DNA of 64,000 nucleotides from contig JAFEUB010001038.1 of the NCBI GenBank assembly GCA_024529925.1, forward strand, positions 1,241,001 to 1,305,000. Direction: 5' to 3'. The DNA is from Ophthalmolycus amberensis (taxonomy: Eukaryota > Chordata > Actinopteri > Perciformes > Zoarcidae). Below are positions 12,047 to 24,327 of the stretch, piece after piece. Positions within the stretch are counted from its first letter, which is position 1. Every line of letters starts with the position of its first letter. The notes under the pieces are model-generated. The model saw nothing but the letters and a program-made list of their open reading frames with translations. It was not told where the DNA came from and did no database searches. Both the position numbers and the translations under genes were made by a program.

Positions 12047-12282
12047 GAAACAGAGATGGAGAGAAGGACCTTGCATCTGGAGTTGTGTGTGTTGCCACAT
12101 CACATGCAGCTTCCCTCTGAACCCCCATCATCAGAATGATACTTTAACCCTTTAACTGCCACATCCCAGGACGCCCTACCCATGTTAACCTTGTAACGTC
12201 ACACACAGTGAGATGGACAGGCAGACAGGGCAAAGACTGAGGCCTTGTAATGAAACATGACTGGTGAAGGGTGAAGGGTGAA
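12047..12282. other. Non-coding, short unique stretch
   Basis: Ordinary sequence between the Tc1 relic and a C homopolymer. Nothing recognised. Confidence 0.6.
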
Positions 12283-12299
12283 CCCCCCCCCCCCCCCCC
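12283..12299. repeat. C homopolymer, 17 nt
   Basis: Uninterrupted run of seventeen C; read from the other strand it is a G tract. Confidence 0.93.
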
Positions 12300-13466
12300 G
12301 CACACCTCAGAGCAAGAGAGGCATGAGAGGGGAGAAGAGAGACTGGAAACTGGAGGAAGGAGCATCGACTACCTCCTACTGCTGACAGATGGAGGAAGTC
12401 AGCGCAGAAGAGGAAGTGGGTTGAAAGGTGAACGAGTGAGAGAGACAATAGAGTGCTGCAGGAATGAGTACAAAAAAACAGAAATGAGTCAGCAGTTTTT
12501 GCACAGAAAGTGACTTAAATTAAGTTGTGACAACAAAATTATCTTTTTTTTGCACCAAACACCAGTGGACAAACTTTTGAGGAAATAGTTGGTTTCCTCT
12601 CAGCTTTTCCATCGTGATACATTGCAACTTCTCCCTACCTCCATCCTCCTCTTTTTTCATCTACCTCTGCCCCCCCCCCCCCCTTCATCCGACGAGTGTA
12701 TCTACCTATCCAGGCAGCAGTGCTGGAGGGGTCCCCCAGGGCTGGAGTCCTTTGCTCCCGGCTGTTTGATGTTGAGCCGGCGCGGATGAACCTCAGCCCC
12801 CGCCCAGAGTTCGCTCCCCATCATCAAACACCCTGGCTGGGTGCCGGGCCAAGGCTGTGGCCCTAATCAAACACAGTGCCTCCACGGACCCCCTCGTACA
12901 CTCCAAAAGCTTAGGTGTGTCTCTGGTTCTGTAACACGGTTCTGTACCGGTGCTGGAGGAGGCAGAGACTACAGGCAGAGAGGAAAATCCCCCCCTGAAT
13001 TTAAGATACAAGCAAAGATGTCGTCATTATTTTGGTAGATTATCTATGATTGGCTTGCAAAATGTAATACTTATGAATGTTATAAGGAGTGCTCCAAATT
13101 GGGAGGGAAAATGGCAAGAAGAAGAGAACGGCAGAGAGAGGCTGAGCCCGTCCTTGGAGAGGAGGCGAGCGCTCGATTTTCTGTTTGCTGCCATTTGTCT
13201 TGTGCTGCTAAGAGAGATCAACAGTCCTCGGCACACAGATCAATATTCTCTTAACCCGCACCTAATCTGGCGAGAGTTTCCTCCAATTTCACCTTCCCCG
13301 CCGCCTCATCCTCGCCCGCTTTCCCTCCACTTTTATTTTCCCTCTCCTCTTGTTTTCAGCAATCATTTTTGGGCGTCGGCGTGACAGCCATTTTTCATGC
13401 TCCTGGTCCGAGCAGGTGACACAGAAGGGAATGATGTATCCTGACGCAAACAGGGAAGGTGTGTTA
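12300..13466. other. Non-coding, no gene seen
   Basis: Purine-rich at 12310-12440, a 14-nt C run at 12670-12683, then mixed sequence. Bases 13020-13100 are AT-richer (GCAAAATGTAATACTTATG). A 144-codon plus frame at 12.95-13.38 kb has no recognisable domain and ends in C/T-rich sequence. Confidence 0.5.
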
Positions 13467-13489
13467 GTGTGTGTGTGTGTGTGTGTGTG
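13467..13489. repeat. (GT)n microsatellite
   Basis: Perfect GT dinucleotide over about 23 bp, preceded by decayed GT sequence. Confidence 0.93.
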
Positions 13490-14316
13490 AGGAGGGAGGG
13501 TGATGGATACGATGTGCTGGCGGGACGGCGTAGCTGCCGTCAGGGGCCCCCTGACGCCGGCGAGATAGACTAGCTGCCTAATCGGCCGCATGACATCGCA
13601 TGCACCCCCCCCCCCCTCCTCCCTCCCTCACACCTCCCCGAGTATTCCTCACCCCTTATCGTATCTTCTGTACGGCTCTGCAACTCCCAGCGCACCGTTT
13701 GGAGCTGTTGCTGTCAGAGGTGTCCTGTCGACTAAATGGAGCGCTGTCAATGTGTCTCTTCACTGTGACGGTTATGGGAACAGAGAAGTGTGTGTGTGTG
13801 TGTGTGTTGGTGCTCACGTGTGCGTTTGTGCTGGTGTTTACGTGCTGTGTATTTGTGTGTGTGTTTGCTAAGGTAAGGCAGAGGAGGTTTTATAGAGCAC
13901 TTATTTCATTCAGGGTAATTTTATTCATTAATTGTTTGTTTGATACCTTGAAAAATTAATTAAATTTGACTGGAAGATCATTTTAAACTCACAGCTTCCC
14001 GCTTTGTTCGCAACCAGTTTCATTTATTTTTCTCGTTGTTTTGGCTTTTCTTGATGAGATTCGTATGTGGTCTGCATTCTTCATTTTAACTGTTGGCTGT
14101 GTGGTGCTTCAAGTTTCCGTTGCTCCAGTCCATCTACTGAATGGTTGTGGCTGTGAGCACTTCAGTCCCATTTCACAATGTTTCATATCAATAGTTTTTA
14201 GATGTCAAACTCACACATTTCACATGATTTGAGAAAAGTCAGAAAATGTTTTCTATTTCTTTACTATATCGTGAAACATTTCAGAGCCCCTCTACGGTCT
14301 TGTCACCCCTTCGGCC
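13490..14316. other. Non-coding, no gene seen
   Basis: Holds a 12-nt C run (13605-13616) and a GT tract at 13788-13807 followed by decayed GT to 13864. Bases 13900-14060 are AT-rich, with a gradual transition into the minisatellite. No coding signal. Confidence 0.55.
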
Positions 14317-15138
14317 TGGATGGATGGATGGATGTCTGGATGGATGCATGTCTGGATGGATGGATGCTGGATGTCTGGATGGATGTCTGAATGGATGCAT
14401 GTCTGGATGGATGGATGCATGTATGGATGGATGCATGTATGGATGGATGGATGCATGTATGGATGGATGGATGCATGTCTGGATGGATGGATGCTGGATG
14501 TCTGGATGGATGTCTGAATGGATGCATGTATGGATGGATGCATGTCTGGATGGATGGATGCTGGATGTCTGGGTGTCTGGATGGATGGGTGTCTGGATGG
14601 ATGGATGGATGGATGGATGGATGGATGCATGTATGGATGGATGGATGCTGGATGTCTGGATGGATGGGTGTCTGGATGGATGGGTGTCTGGATGGATGGA
14701 TGTCTGGATGGATGCATGTATAGATGGATGGATGTCTGGATGGATGCATGTATGGATGGATGGATGTCTGGATGTATGGATGGATGCATGTATGGATGGA
14801 TGCATGTATGGATGGATGGATGTATGGATGTCTGAATGGATGGGTGTCTGGATGGATGTCTGGATGGATGCATGTCTGGCTGGATGGATGCTGGATGTCT
14901 GGATGGATGTCTGAATGGATGCATGTCTGAATGGATGCATGTCTGGATGGCTGGATGGATGTCTGAATGGATGGATGTCTGAATGGATGCATGTCTGAAT
15001 GGATGCATGTCTGGATGGATGGATGGATGGATGTCTGGATGGCTGTCTGGATGGATGGATGTCTGAATGGATGCATGTCTGAATGGATGGATGGATGGAT
15101 GTCTGGATGGCTGTCTGGATGGATGGATGTCTGGATGG
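14317..15138. repeat. 822-bp G-N-N-T tetramer minisatellite
   Basis: A tandem array built almost wholly from 4-bp units that begin with G and end with T. GGAT dominates, with variants GCAT, GTCT, GTAT, GAAT, GGGT and GGCT and an occasional 3-bp unit GCT. A block of about 36 bp starting GCTGGATGTCTGG recurs at 14366, 14493 and 14890, so there is higher-order duplication on top of slippage. Because 4 is not a multiple of 3 and the units lack stops on both strands, all frames stay open. The longest is 298 codons on the minus strand (His/Pro/Ser/Ile/Gln-rich), and plus frames read Trp/Met/Asp/Gly. These are artefacts of the repeat. Confidence 0.97.
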
Positions 15139-15806
15139 TATTGACATCTTCAGGTCGTTTTCATGACGTACAACCATCCCTCAAATCCTTCCTAACCCAA
15201 CTTTCCAGTCGGTTTCCTGAACCAAAGTGTTGCGGTTTCTCCCTCTTTTCGCTCCGTCCTGCTTTGTCATCGCACTAGACAGGTCGGGATAGAAAATCTG
15301 CATTTCCTCCACGCTTGAAGAAGTTTAAGGAGGCCTGGACATCCTCTCCTCCCCTTCGACAAGCCGGGGAGTGATTGGCAGGCCGCGAGAACAGAGCCTC
15401 TCTTTCATAGCCGCGGCCCGAAGCGGAGGGCTTCTTCTACGGACGCACGTCAGCCCCCCCCCCCCGGTGCAGACAAAGCCCGCTAGTGTATGGCTGCCTG
15501 TACTCAGAGGCAAGTGCCACACACAGACACAGTAACAGGAAGACAGCGGGTTCAGTTACCGCGCGGGTTCTCAAAAAGACGTGCAACGTCCGAGCGCACA
15601 CGCAAAAACAGAGATGCTCACATACGTGCTCTGCACTCCCCACATGCACAAAACAGACACACGCTGTCGAGTAGGAGCATGCAGGACACACACACACACA
15701 CGTGTGTGCATAACAACACAAGCCAGTCCTGATCCTGGTATACTTTGCCCCACATGCACCAGACACGCACTGCTTACGGGATTATGTCACAAATGAGATG
15801 TTTATA
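15139..15806. other. Non-coding, CpG-richer, then CA-rich
   Basis: Bases 15330-15450 are relatively CpG-rich (GCCGCGGCCCGAAGCGG) and followed by a 12-nt C run (15454-15465). Bases 15510-15770 are CA-enriched, including a CACACACGTGTGTG palindrome near 15700. Several short frames overlap here but none resembles a protein. Confidence 0.5.
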
Positions 15807-15838
15807 GTGTGTGTGTGTGTGTGTGTATGTGTGTGTGT
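15807..15838. repeat. (GT)n microsatellite, interrupted
   Basis: GT dinucleotide over 32 bp with a single TA interruption. Confidence 0.92.
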
Positions 15839-16864
15839 TTGTGAGTGTCCAAGGGTGAGAGAGAGGGGGAATGGTTTACAGTAGTATTATGTCAGTGTGC
15901 CTCACCAGCCGTTATTAAACACTAAATCCACACAAAAAGACCAGAAAAAGTAGTCAAAACTGTTTCTAATCGACTTCAAGAGAAACAACTTGTATGAAAG
16001 GGCAAGAAAAGCACAATACGACAAGAAAAGTAGGTCAAAACTGAAGCAACAAGTCAGTCTGTAGACTCTGAATGTTTATGAAATACAGTTTGGGAAATAA
16101 TTTGATTACAGACGATGAGGATGGAAATTGTCTTGCAATGTATTCGGCGACCATAATGTTCTTATTACCAATATTATTGATGTACAACTGCAGAGAAAAG
16201 ATCCAAAGTGAATGAAACTGGAATAAAACGGCACATTTTCACAAAAATCCCATTTAAAATAAATCATGAATGAATGATAACTACGTTCCGATGAGACAAA
16301 ACAACGCAGGTGTGTATCTGTCTGCATTCACCACAGACAGTCTGTCATTCTGCTTTTCGAACCCGGTGCAGGCCGTCCTGACAACGTCCATTCAACATTG
16401 AATCGTTTGCCAGTTCAGCACAGTCCGCCATGTCTGAATGGATGCTACTGTACTGTCTAGAGTGGGCCGCTATCCCAGTTGGCAAAATGACTATTCCAGA
16501 CTGTGGGCCGGCGGTAAGGAGCATACAAATGAAAATAGCAGCAACAAAAATAAAAAACACGCTTGTCTCTCTCAAGCCAAGCATCTGCTAAGCATTTTAA
16601 TGGGGATCAATGGAAGGGCAGGGACAGGAGATCGAGGGGTTGATTGGCTGGCTGGCCCGGCGCTCACGCCGCCGCTCTCCACACCGACTGCACTGCTGTT
16701 TACACCCAACACAAGCTGCTGCACCCTGCCGCTCTCTGCACCAGCTGAGGTGTGTATCAGTGCTCTGTGTGTGTGTGTACTGCAGGGATTTATGTATCAG
16801 GAGACTAAGTGACGCATGTGCATGTAATTATGTGTTGGCATTAACAACATAATAAATGTATCTA
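15839..16864. other. Non-coding, no gene seen
   Basis: AT-rich at 15900-16280, then mixed. A tRNA B-box-like TTCGAAC at 16356-16362 does not fold into a tRNA T-arm. Bases 16610-16760 are GC-rich. A 124-codon frame at 16.4-16.8 kb has no recognisable features. Confidence 0.5.
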
Positions 16865-16884
16865 GTGTGTGTGTGTGTGTGTGT
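16865..16884. repeat. (GT)n microsatellite
   Basis: Perfect GT dinucleotide over 20 bp. Confidence 0.9.
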
Positions 16885-17468
16885 ATGCATGTATTACTGC
16901 AACACGTGGGCATGTAGTGTGTAATCACGCGTCTGTGTGCACATGTCAAATGTATGCCTATTCTGTGCAAGAAATTGCTCGATGAGTGCATCTTTTCTGT
17001 TTGTCTGCATCTGCTTTCAATCTCAAAGTGTGTTTTTTGTAATTGCAGGTTGCATGTGTACCCTCTTTCCTGACACACACACACACACATCGGTGTGCAT
17101 GGAGACGCGGCCCAGCAGCAAAGAAACAGTTAAAGTGATGCTTCCTGGCATGCCAAATGAATCAGATTAATATTAGCCAAAGCGAATGTCATCATTGGTA
17201 CTTCTCCCGTCTTCCTCCATCTCTCTATATCACTCCCCTCCCCTCCGCCACCCAAACCCCGTCTCCCCCTCCTCTCCCTCCTTGCTTCGTTTGGGTTCCT
17301 GAGTCCTGGGCGGTAATGAGGGAACGTTATGCAGTGCCATAAACGGAGGGGCTCGCTGTCAGTATGCATAAAGGATGAGACAGAGAAGATGGCGCTGGGG
17401 TCAGGGGGGAGAGAGAAGGAGAGAGTCGAGGAGGACAGGATGGAGAGAGTGTGTGTACGTGTGTCACA

Positions 17469-17471
<3 letters not shown>
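16885..17471. other. Non-coding, no gene seen
   Basis: Includes a short CA tract (17073-17089), a high-complexity stretch at 17140-17200 with GATTAATATTAGCC, a pyrimidine-rich run at 17205-17285 and a purine-rich run at 17375-17445. No supported gene. Confidence 0.5.

Positions 17472-17504
<33 letters not shown>
17472..17504. repeat. (CA)n microsatellite
   Basis: Perfect CA dinucleotide over 33 bp. Confidence 0.93.
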
Positions 17505-17508
<4 letters not shown>

Positions 17509-18468
17509 GAGCACTCAATGGGAAGGCAGAGAGCTGGTGACAAATAGGCTCCCCTCTGTGCCCGTCTCACAGGTGCAATGCAGTGTGTGCAGCGCCCCCT
17601 ATGCTCGGCCTGGAGGAAGGTATCGCAGAAGAGCGGAGAACCCCTCAGTGGGTGCACTTGTGTTCACCTATAATGACATTAACATGAGAGAAAAAGATCT
17701 ACTCATCTAGGTTAAAACCAGGTTACGGTGACATGTGGCCATCGTTTCAACAGCATTTAACCCCTCACAAGTATATCGTTCACAAATGGACTGAAATCAA
17801 CGGTGAGTTGGTACTACTGACAAGTATCGTCTGTGCAGTCAGAGCCTGATAAATCCTAATCTCGACCCTGCTGTCGTCAAAAAGATTTAACACATATAAG
17901 CCACACTGCTTAACAAGTTCCTTCATGACGAACAGACTGTTTGTTACAGGAAAAGTTAACTCGAACCATTGTTTCAACAATGTCCCCAAGTCTCCCTTTC
18001 AACTTAAGTTTGTCTTCGCTTGTATGATGAAGAAATTCAAGATTCTTAAGCCAGGTATGACAAACTGTCTCCATGGAAACTGTTAAAGTTAACTGCTGTA
18101 AAGTCTCTTCCAATGCAGTAAATGCCTCAACGTTCATCCTAAACTAAGGAAACATTTAAGGGACCCTTCAGTGAATCCCTCAGTAAGTCCTCACGGCAAA
18201 TGAACGAAACATTGAACAGTGGACATCAGTTAATCTGTGAATGACCGAGTTCATGCTTCTTGGATAGATTCTACCAGAGAAAATGATCAGATATATCAGT
18301 AAACATGAGCTTTCACTGGATGAATTCTGCTTGAGAAGTAACATATAGGTAGGGGGTAAAAAAAAGGCGCAGAATTCAATTAATTGAATACATGAAAGCA
18401 TAGCTTCTGACTTTGTAGCTTTCACTCTGAGCCAATGCTTTCGCTGCTAATCGATGTCAGTCTGGAAG

Positions 18469-18469
<1 letters not shown>
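17505..18469. other. Non-coding with 16-bp palindrome
   Basis: AT-rich unique sequence without recognisable repeats or genes. It contains a perfect 16-bp palindrome ATTCAATTAATTGAAT at 18374-18389, whose centre offers two overlapping TAATT homeodomain cores. Confidence 0.5.

Positions 18470-18515
<46 letters not shown>
18470..18515. repeat. (CA)n microsatellite, 23 units
   Basis: Perfect CA dinucleotide over 46 bp. Confidence 0.95.
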
Positions 18516-18517
<2 letters not shown>

Positions 18518-18811
18518 CTGCATGGTGAGTGTGTGAGTGGATTACACCGGGTTCACAGTGTGTACGGGGAAAGCGTGGCAGCAACTTGGCTCCATAATGG
18601 GATTTCTCAGTACTCCTGCTCTCTCACACACACACACTGATCTCACCCCCCAAACAAGCAGGTTAGCAGTAACAAAGCAGAGCACATATCGTATCTTAGC
18701 AGTAAGAGGTAAGCTGCAGCAGAGCTCCAGCTCAGTTAAAGACACATATCCCCTCACCTCTCCTGCTCACAAAAGCCAGGGAGGAAGGATGGAGTGAGGG
18801 AGAGGGAGTGT
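18516..18811. other. Non-coding, no gene seen
   Basis: Ordinary mixed sequence with a short CA tract near 18626. An 86-codon frame has no recognisable features. Confidence 0.55.
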
Positions 18812-18828
18812 GGGGGGGGGGGGGGGGG
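18812..18828. repeat. G homopolymer, 17 nt
   Basis: Uninterrupted run of seventeen G after a GA-rich stretch. Confidence 0.93.
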
Positions 18829-19914
18829 ATCAGCTACATTAGACAGGGATAAGGAATGCTGTGGTAAAGCTGGATGAGGGCGAGGAGAGAAGAAGCTACT
18901 GTACACTGCCTACTTATAAAAAGCGTAAATGTGTAAAATGGACTTATGCGGGAAATGGAAAGGCTTTTATTGCTAGATGTGACTTTTAGAGTGATTCCAG
19001 TGCGCGTTGACATCTTTGGCTTTTTAGCGCCATCGTCCTCCGATCACGCGTCAGTCAAACAGCAGTGGGCAGTTCTGCATGACATCTCAGCATCTGTATC
19101 CCCTCTGTTGATAACGTTAAAGTCCACAATTTAGTCACAAAGATTTCGTTTAAAAACTACCTTGGACCTCATAAAGTGCCAGGTTCTTTAAAACGACAGT
19201 TAATGGATATTTAAAAAAAAACACCATCTCCCACAAGAACAAAGTAAACATCAGCAGCTTGACAGACCTAATAGAGGAGCTGCAGCTTTATCAGTCCAAC
19301 ATGAAGGATTCTAATGAAAGCCCTCGATACCAATGTACCTTAGAATATCTAGTAAAATGCATCTTTCACTTGTTGATTAAGATTAATGAAAGAAACGCTC
19401 AATGAGAGATTCCACCACCAGCCCAGTTTCACAGGAATTAGTTCAGTGCCGATGCAGAAAGTAGTCTGAAGTGGATGTAGTGAGGCAGGAAATAAGGACC
19501 TTCATGCATGAGATGAATCATGATCTTTGCCAACATGTCCTTACACCAGACTGTACTGTAGCTGCTATGTGTAGATATTGCAGCTAGCCTGGATGTCAGG
19601 ACTTCTTCTGTGTATTGTGGTCGACGCTCATGTAATCCCCCATCCTGCCAGTAACACGCAGAGCATGTCTCCTAGTTTCACCTCTTATTGTGGCGTTCCC
19701 TTTGGATCAATCAATGCAATTTGAGGTACGATCAACAAAAAAGTCCATAAAGTAAATATCAATGTGAAGGCTGGGAGAACACTTTGTGTACTGATGTCCC
19801 AAAAATGCATGTTTTTTTATTCATTGGGGTTAAAATTCTCCATGCAACACCTTCAGATGTCTGGGAATGTGTGTGTGCATATGGAAGTTTCATTCCAGTT
19901 GAAGAGACGAAGGC
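18829..19914. other. Non-coding, AT-rich, no gene seen
   Basis: Unique AT-rich sequence with no long frame, no microsatellite and no repeat that I recognise. Confidence 0.55.
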
Positions 19915-19935
19915 GGGGGGGGGGGGGGGGGGGGG
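19915..19935. repeat. G homopolymer, 21 nt
   Basis: Twenty-one consecutive G, the longest homopolymer of G or C in the window. Confidence 0.95.
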
Positions 19936-21699
19936 CGCAGCATCTCTGGAATATTCTATGGTGTGGACTAACCGCCCACAGGCCATCTAGGGACAGGACG
20001 TGCTGCTCGCAGTGTTGAGCAAGCTTTCAAACCACATCATTAGCCTACAACATCGCCCTCTCCTCCCAGGTGTGGTGGAGAGCCAGGTGCATCTCTCCCT
20101 CTATGTCTTTCTGTTTGTCCCTCTTTCCCTCGCTGTCTCTCAACCTACGGCACGCACCTGGAGGGAACTCAGCCAAACCATCACTGCGAATGTGCCACAG
20201 GCCAAAGAGCACAGACACACACTTTACTCGTCCAGGGCCAAAAGCAAATAAACACCTGAGCATAATGTGAAAATGTGTTCTGTGCCCGCCGTGTTTCTGC
20301 CCACCTGCACACAGAGCCTCCTTCAGTGTGGCCCCCCCAAGATAGTTTTGTCCTTCACCCTGCAATTTCTTTCAGCTTGTCTTCCCATCAAATGCTCCTG
20401 CATAGAAAGCATTGTGGGTAAATATTGCGTGTATGGGTCCCGTTCAGATTGCAGTTCAGTCAATGGTGTCAGCCAAATGCTGCCAGTACAAGAAGCATTG
20501 AGAGGTGAGAACTCGGTGTGCAGAGGAGAGGAAATATAAAACAAACTCCAAACACAAGGCCGTTCCCTCTCTTTCAGCCTCTCTGATAACTCAAATCAGG
20601 GCCGCCATCCAGTTCTCCTCATTTTTACTTTCTCCTCCCACAGAGCAGAGGAAAAGTAAGCAAGGAAATTCTCCGGGCTCAGCAGCGGGGGAAGACAACT
20701 GTCCCTCTATATCCTTGAGGCTGAAGCGGGCCAAATAAAATAGCAAGTGCTGCACCAGGAAATGGCTAGCCAAACACGCAGGGCCATGAATCTAGGGCTG
20801 GCAGAGTGGAAGGACTTCTCCATGCAGTCCCCAGGCGTCCTGCGTGACTACTAGAGGCCTTTATGTATTGAAAGGACATCTCCTAAATGGATTCAACAGG
20901 AATCCGCACCGACGTTTAACGCCATCACTCAATCTATTCTCAATGTCTAGATGTGATTCATGTTGCCATAGTTAATGCAACATCATCAGTGAGTTAATCA
21001 GGAAGTATACATACTGAGGATTATTATCTCATAAAACATGATGCATACCTGTGCTAGAATGTATTGAATCAGCAGCAGGTTTAAAATAGATGAGGAATAA
21101 CAATCGACCAGTGTTTGCTCCAAACAAGGCCATGAAAATCACTAAAGAATTGTTTGCATTCCATGCCTATTTGAGAAAACCTAAGATTCTGTCTTCCTCA
21201 TGTGCCACTCGGTATTAGGAATATTGTACCGAAGGTGCTTCACCTCAACACAGTCGAACAATTGTGTTGTTAATTTAGCTGCCTTAGTTAATCTGAACAG
21301 GACATTGCAGTTCTGTGGCATGCAGTCGTCCCTCTCACCTTCCCTCAACTCCGTAAAGAAGAGAGAGGGAGCCTCTGTCCAAGATTGTGCTGTTTGCACA
21401 GCCGACCACAGCGGAGGGAAGCCAGCGATCACTGCAGCCACCGTGGAAATGCTGGAAGTGGGTGGCAGTCACAGGGAAGCGAAGGTTAGGATGGACAGAG
21501 AATAGTTACTGTACGCATGTATGTGCCATCAACCAACCACTGCGCATGTTAAGGTACTGAATGTCTCCATTGTATGTCATACGTGTTCCTGATTCAGCAA
21601 ATTGTATAAATGTATAAAATTTGTAACACATTTCAACCTGCAACAGGGGACATTTTTCAATGTAATGTCATTTTCTTTCTTTTGTTGCGATGCATTTCA
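19936..21699. other. Non-coding, no gene seen
   Basis: Mixed unique sequence. A 12-nt interval at 20644-20655 sits between a strong acceptor-like and a strong donor-like sequence, but no frame or neighbour supports a real exon. Bases 20750-21180 are higher-complexity DNA that could include a weak regulatory block. The 106-codon minus frame at 20.0-20.4 kb and the 101-codon plus frame at 21.2-21.5 kb have no recognisable domains. Confidence 0.45.
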
Positions 21700-22090
21700 T
21701 ATTTTATTGTGAAAATACACCGGGAGTGCCTCGTAGCCTGACCATGAACAGGGCCTGGATATTGATTCCGGTGCTCCGGGAGCCTTGCGATCAGGAGCGG
21801 TGCTCATCCGTGCAGCGCAGCAGTTGGGAAGTGACTGGCGCATTAGTTAGTGGAATTATGTGGATCACGGCTGCAACAGCTAGAGGTGCAAATGCTCACC
21901 GGCAGGATTAGATAATGCTATTATCAGTATGATAGAAAGAAGCATTAGCATGGATAATTCCACGGATTCAGCAGCAGAGAATCGCCATAAAATCATTGCA
22001 TTATACCCGAAGAGATGAGATCCAGATATGGAAAGGCGCTGCGGAGAATCAAACTTGACGGCAAATCTTCGAATTATAAGTCGCCACGTT
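21700..22090. promoter_or_regulatory. Candidate regulatory block (TAAT-rich)
   Basis: Repeat-free sequence with GCGCATTAGTTAGTGGAATT, GGATTAGATAATGCTATTA, GCATTAGCATGGATAATTCC and AAATCATTGCATTATACC in about 200 bp. ATTAGCATGGATAAT is itself nearly symmetric. One of the denser homeodomain-type clusters in the window; function is inferred. Confidence 0.35.
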
Positions 22091-24307
22091 TTTCTGTCTT
22101 GTCGGGTAAACAGGCATTTAACAAAGGATGATCAAACACGTCTCACCAGACAACACTCTCCCCCTCCATGCATTTCACAGTACACCACCGTATTTCCACT
22201 GTTGTTTCAGGAACAGTTGGAATACAAAACACATCCTTAGATGGTGTTTTTTTATCCCTATAGGTGTTAGTATATGTGATATCTATTGGCCACACATGGA
22301 GTCAGCTGTTGTGTGAGAGTGCACCCAGCCTACTGTCATCACAGATGCTGATGAATGAATGTTAATGGTGGGAGCTGTCTCACTATTCTAACACAACAGG
22401 TCGAATACCGATGCTGGGTCAGCGGCCCTATGCTGCACACTATGACGCGCTAGCTTCCCCTCAGGTCCGAAGCATGAGCACATACATGACATCATGGCTG
22501 AAGAGACAGAAGAAGAGACCTGGTCACTGCAGAACCACAGCAGCCATGAGAAAAGCATGGAAATAAATAGATATGATCTTTATCCTCCTCTTGTGCTGCA
22601 TCTATTCTTTTGCAATTAAAGTCATATTCATAGAAAGAGCAGGTGGCCGTAATATTGCGCTCGCTCTGTTTTTCCCTTTCCACATGGCGTTTGTCACTCT
22701 TGCAAACTTGTGCGAAGGTGGAATGGTAAAGCATGTTGGTGTGGGAGGTCTGTTCAGCATGCTTCAGTAGCAGGAGGTTGTACACACACACAGCTGCTGC
22801 CACAGCACACATGGCAGGAGATGTGCCTGGGTATAAATAGCATGCCACTATTTTGTCTTTACATATTTAGCTGTTGGATATTTTAATGCAAATGAATGTG
22901 GTGGGATTGGAGAGGGGTGTTTTTGTTGACTGGGATTAGTGTTGTGAGCGAGCTTTCTTCTATATTCTTTCCTTTTCTTTCTCTGCTCTCCAAATTACAG
23001 CTATTAAGACAAGACTGGTGTGAGCCAAACACGGCGCTCCACTTAATGTGATTTCCCCCGCGCTGAGAAAGGAATAAGAGGCAATGATTCATGGGAGCCC
23101 CACAAAAAGCTGGAGAGACGGGAAGATGTCCACCTCCGACATGTGCTGAACACAAACACTGCTTTTAAGTGTGTAATTGCGTGAGTGTGCGATTATTGCG
23201 TGTGTGCGCATGAGCTTAAAATGAACATTATGATTCATGACATCCTGCATTTAAGTCTGGCTAGTCTTAACATTAGCACAACACTAATCTAATGAATAGA
23301 CTGCCTTAAGAAGAAACATGCAAATGCCCACTGCCTATTTCCAGAAACGGGGCTCGGGAGCCAGAAACTGTGCTCCCTCATCTTGATGTGGCTTCATCGT
23401 GTTTCTGCAAAATGATCTCGCTTGTAACTTCCCCCCACTCACACACAACTGAGGAGTAATGTGACAGCAGCACGCCGGCTTTTCTTCAATGTCTACCATG
23501 CCAGCTTTCAACACCCGCCATTGGCAGAATTGGGTTTGACAGCTCTCGTCGAGGCCTGGCGATCGGCCGGGCTCCAGGGACGCTGTACGGGAAGAGACGT
23601 TTACACCGCCACAGTCCAGGTACAGGGAAACAAAGCAGTCACCGCTGAGAACTCAAGCAGGGGTGCGGTCAAGCCGGGCTAAACCCTGGATCTCATTTCA
23701 TCACACACAGCTTAACAGCCGTGTTACGAAACCCTGTGATAAGGCGAAAGGGGAGGGAGAGCGAGGAGGCCATCTGAAGGAGTCCGGCGCTGAAAAGTGA
23801 AAGTGTGAGTGCTGACAGCAACACGGACCCTTTGGAAAGACACTTAACACCAGCGCCAGCACACAGTAGATCAGAGATACAGTAACCAGCAGGCAGAGAA
23901 AGGCCTTCACTCGACAGCTTTGTCAGATTCACAAGATACTGTTGTGCCGAGGGTGAAATGTAGCGTCGCGCTTTCATGAAAAATGACTGATTAGGGAGAG
24001 AAAAAGTGCTATTTTCTAAGTCCACATTGATACACCATGCGGAAGATACTACCCAACGTGAGTCCGACTCTGTGCAGGTTCTGCAGCAGATACAGCGTCT
24101 GAATCCCAGGGCCAAGTAGTCTGGCCCGCCCCATAGATCAAGGCTTAATGTAGCCCGCGGTGCTGGCAGGACGGTCGAGACAAATGACAGTTCACGGAGG
24201 TGGGGTCCCTGGGCAGAGCTTGGCCTGGCCTCTGGCGCTGTACTGGGGCCACGTTGGCTGCAGGACAGAGGGCCCGTGCGAGGGAGGGAAGGAGAGAGCG
24301 CGGGGCT
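22091..24307. other. Non-coding, two octamers, no gene seen
   Basis: Mixed sequence with exact ATGCAAAT octamers at 22886-22893 and 23318-23325. Bases 23470-23590 are a GC-richer high-complexity stretch. A 118-codon minus frame at 22.5-22.8 kb and a 140-codon minus frame at 23.7-24.1 kb show no recognisable domains. No dispersed repeat recognised. Confidence 0.45.
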
Positions 24308-24327
24308 GGGGGGGGGGGGGGGGGGGG
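24308..24327. repeat. G homopolymer, 20 nt
   Basis: Twenty consecutive G in a GC-rich stretch (24180-24360). Confidence 0.94.

Noticed and set aside
14317..15138. Possible CRISPR array
   Set aside because: There are no unique spacers between constant repeats; the array is continuous short tandem units, and the sequence is vertebrate.
14281..15177. Frames of 220-298 codons on both strands
   Set aside because: They are translations of a 4-bp tandem array that lacks stops in any frame; no start context, splice signal or domain.
16351..16370. tRNA B-box-like TTCGAAC on the minus strand
   Set aside because: The flanking bases cannot form a T-stem and no acceptor stem or anticodon arm is present.
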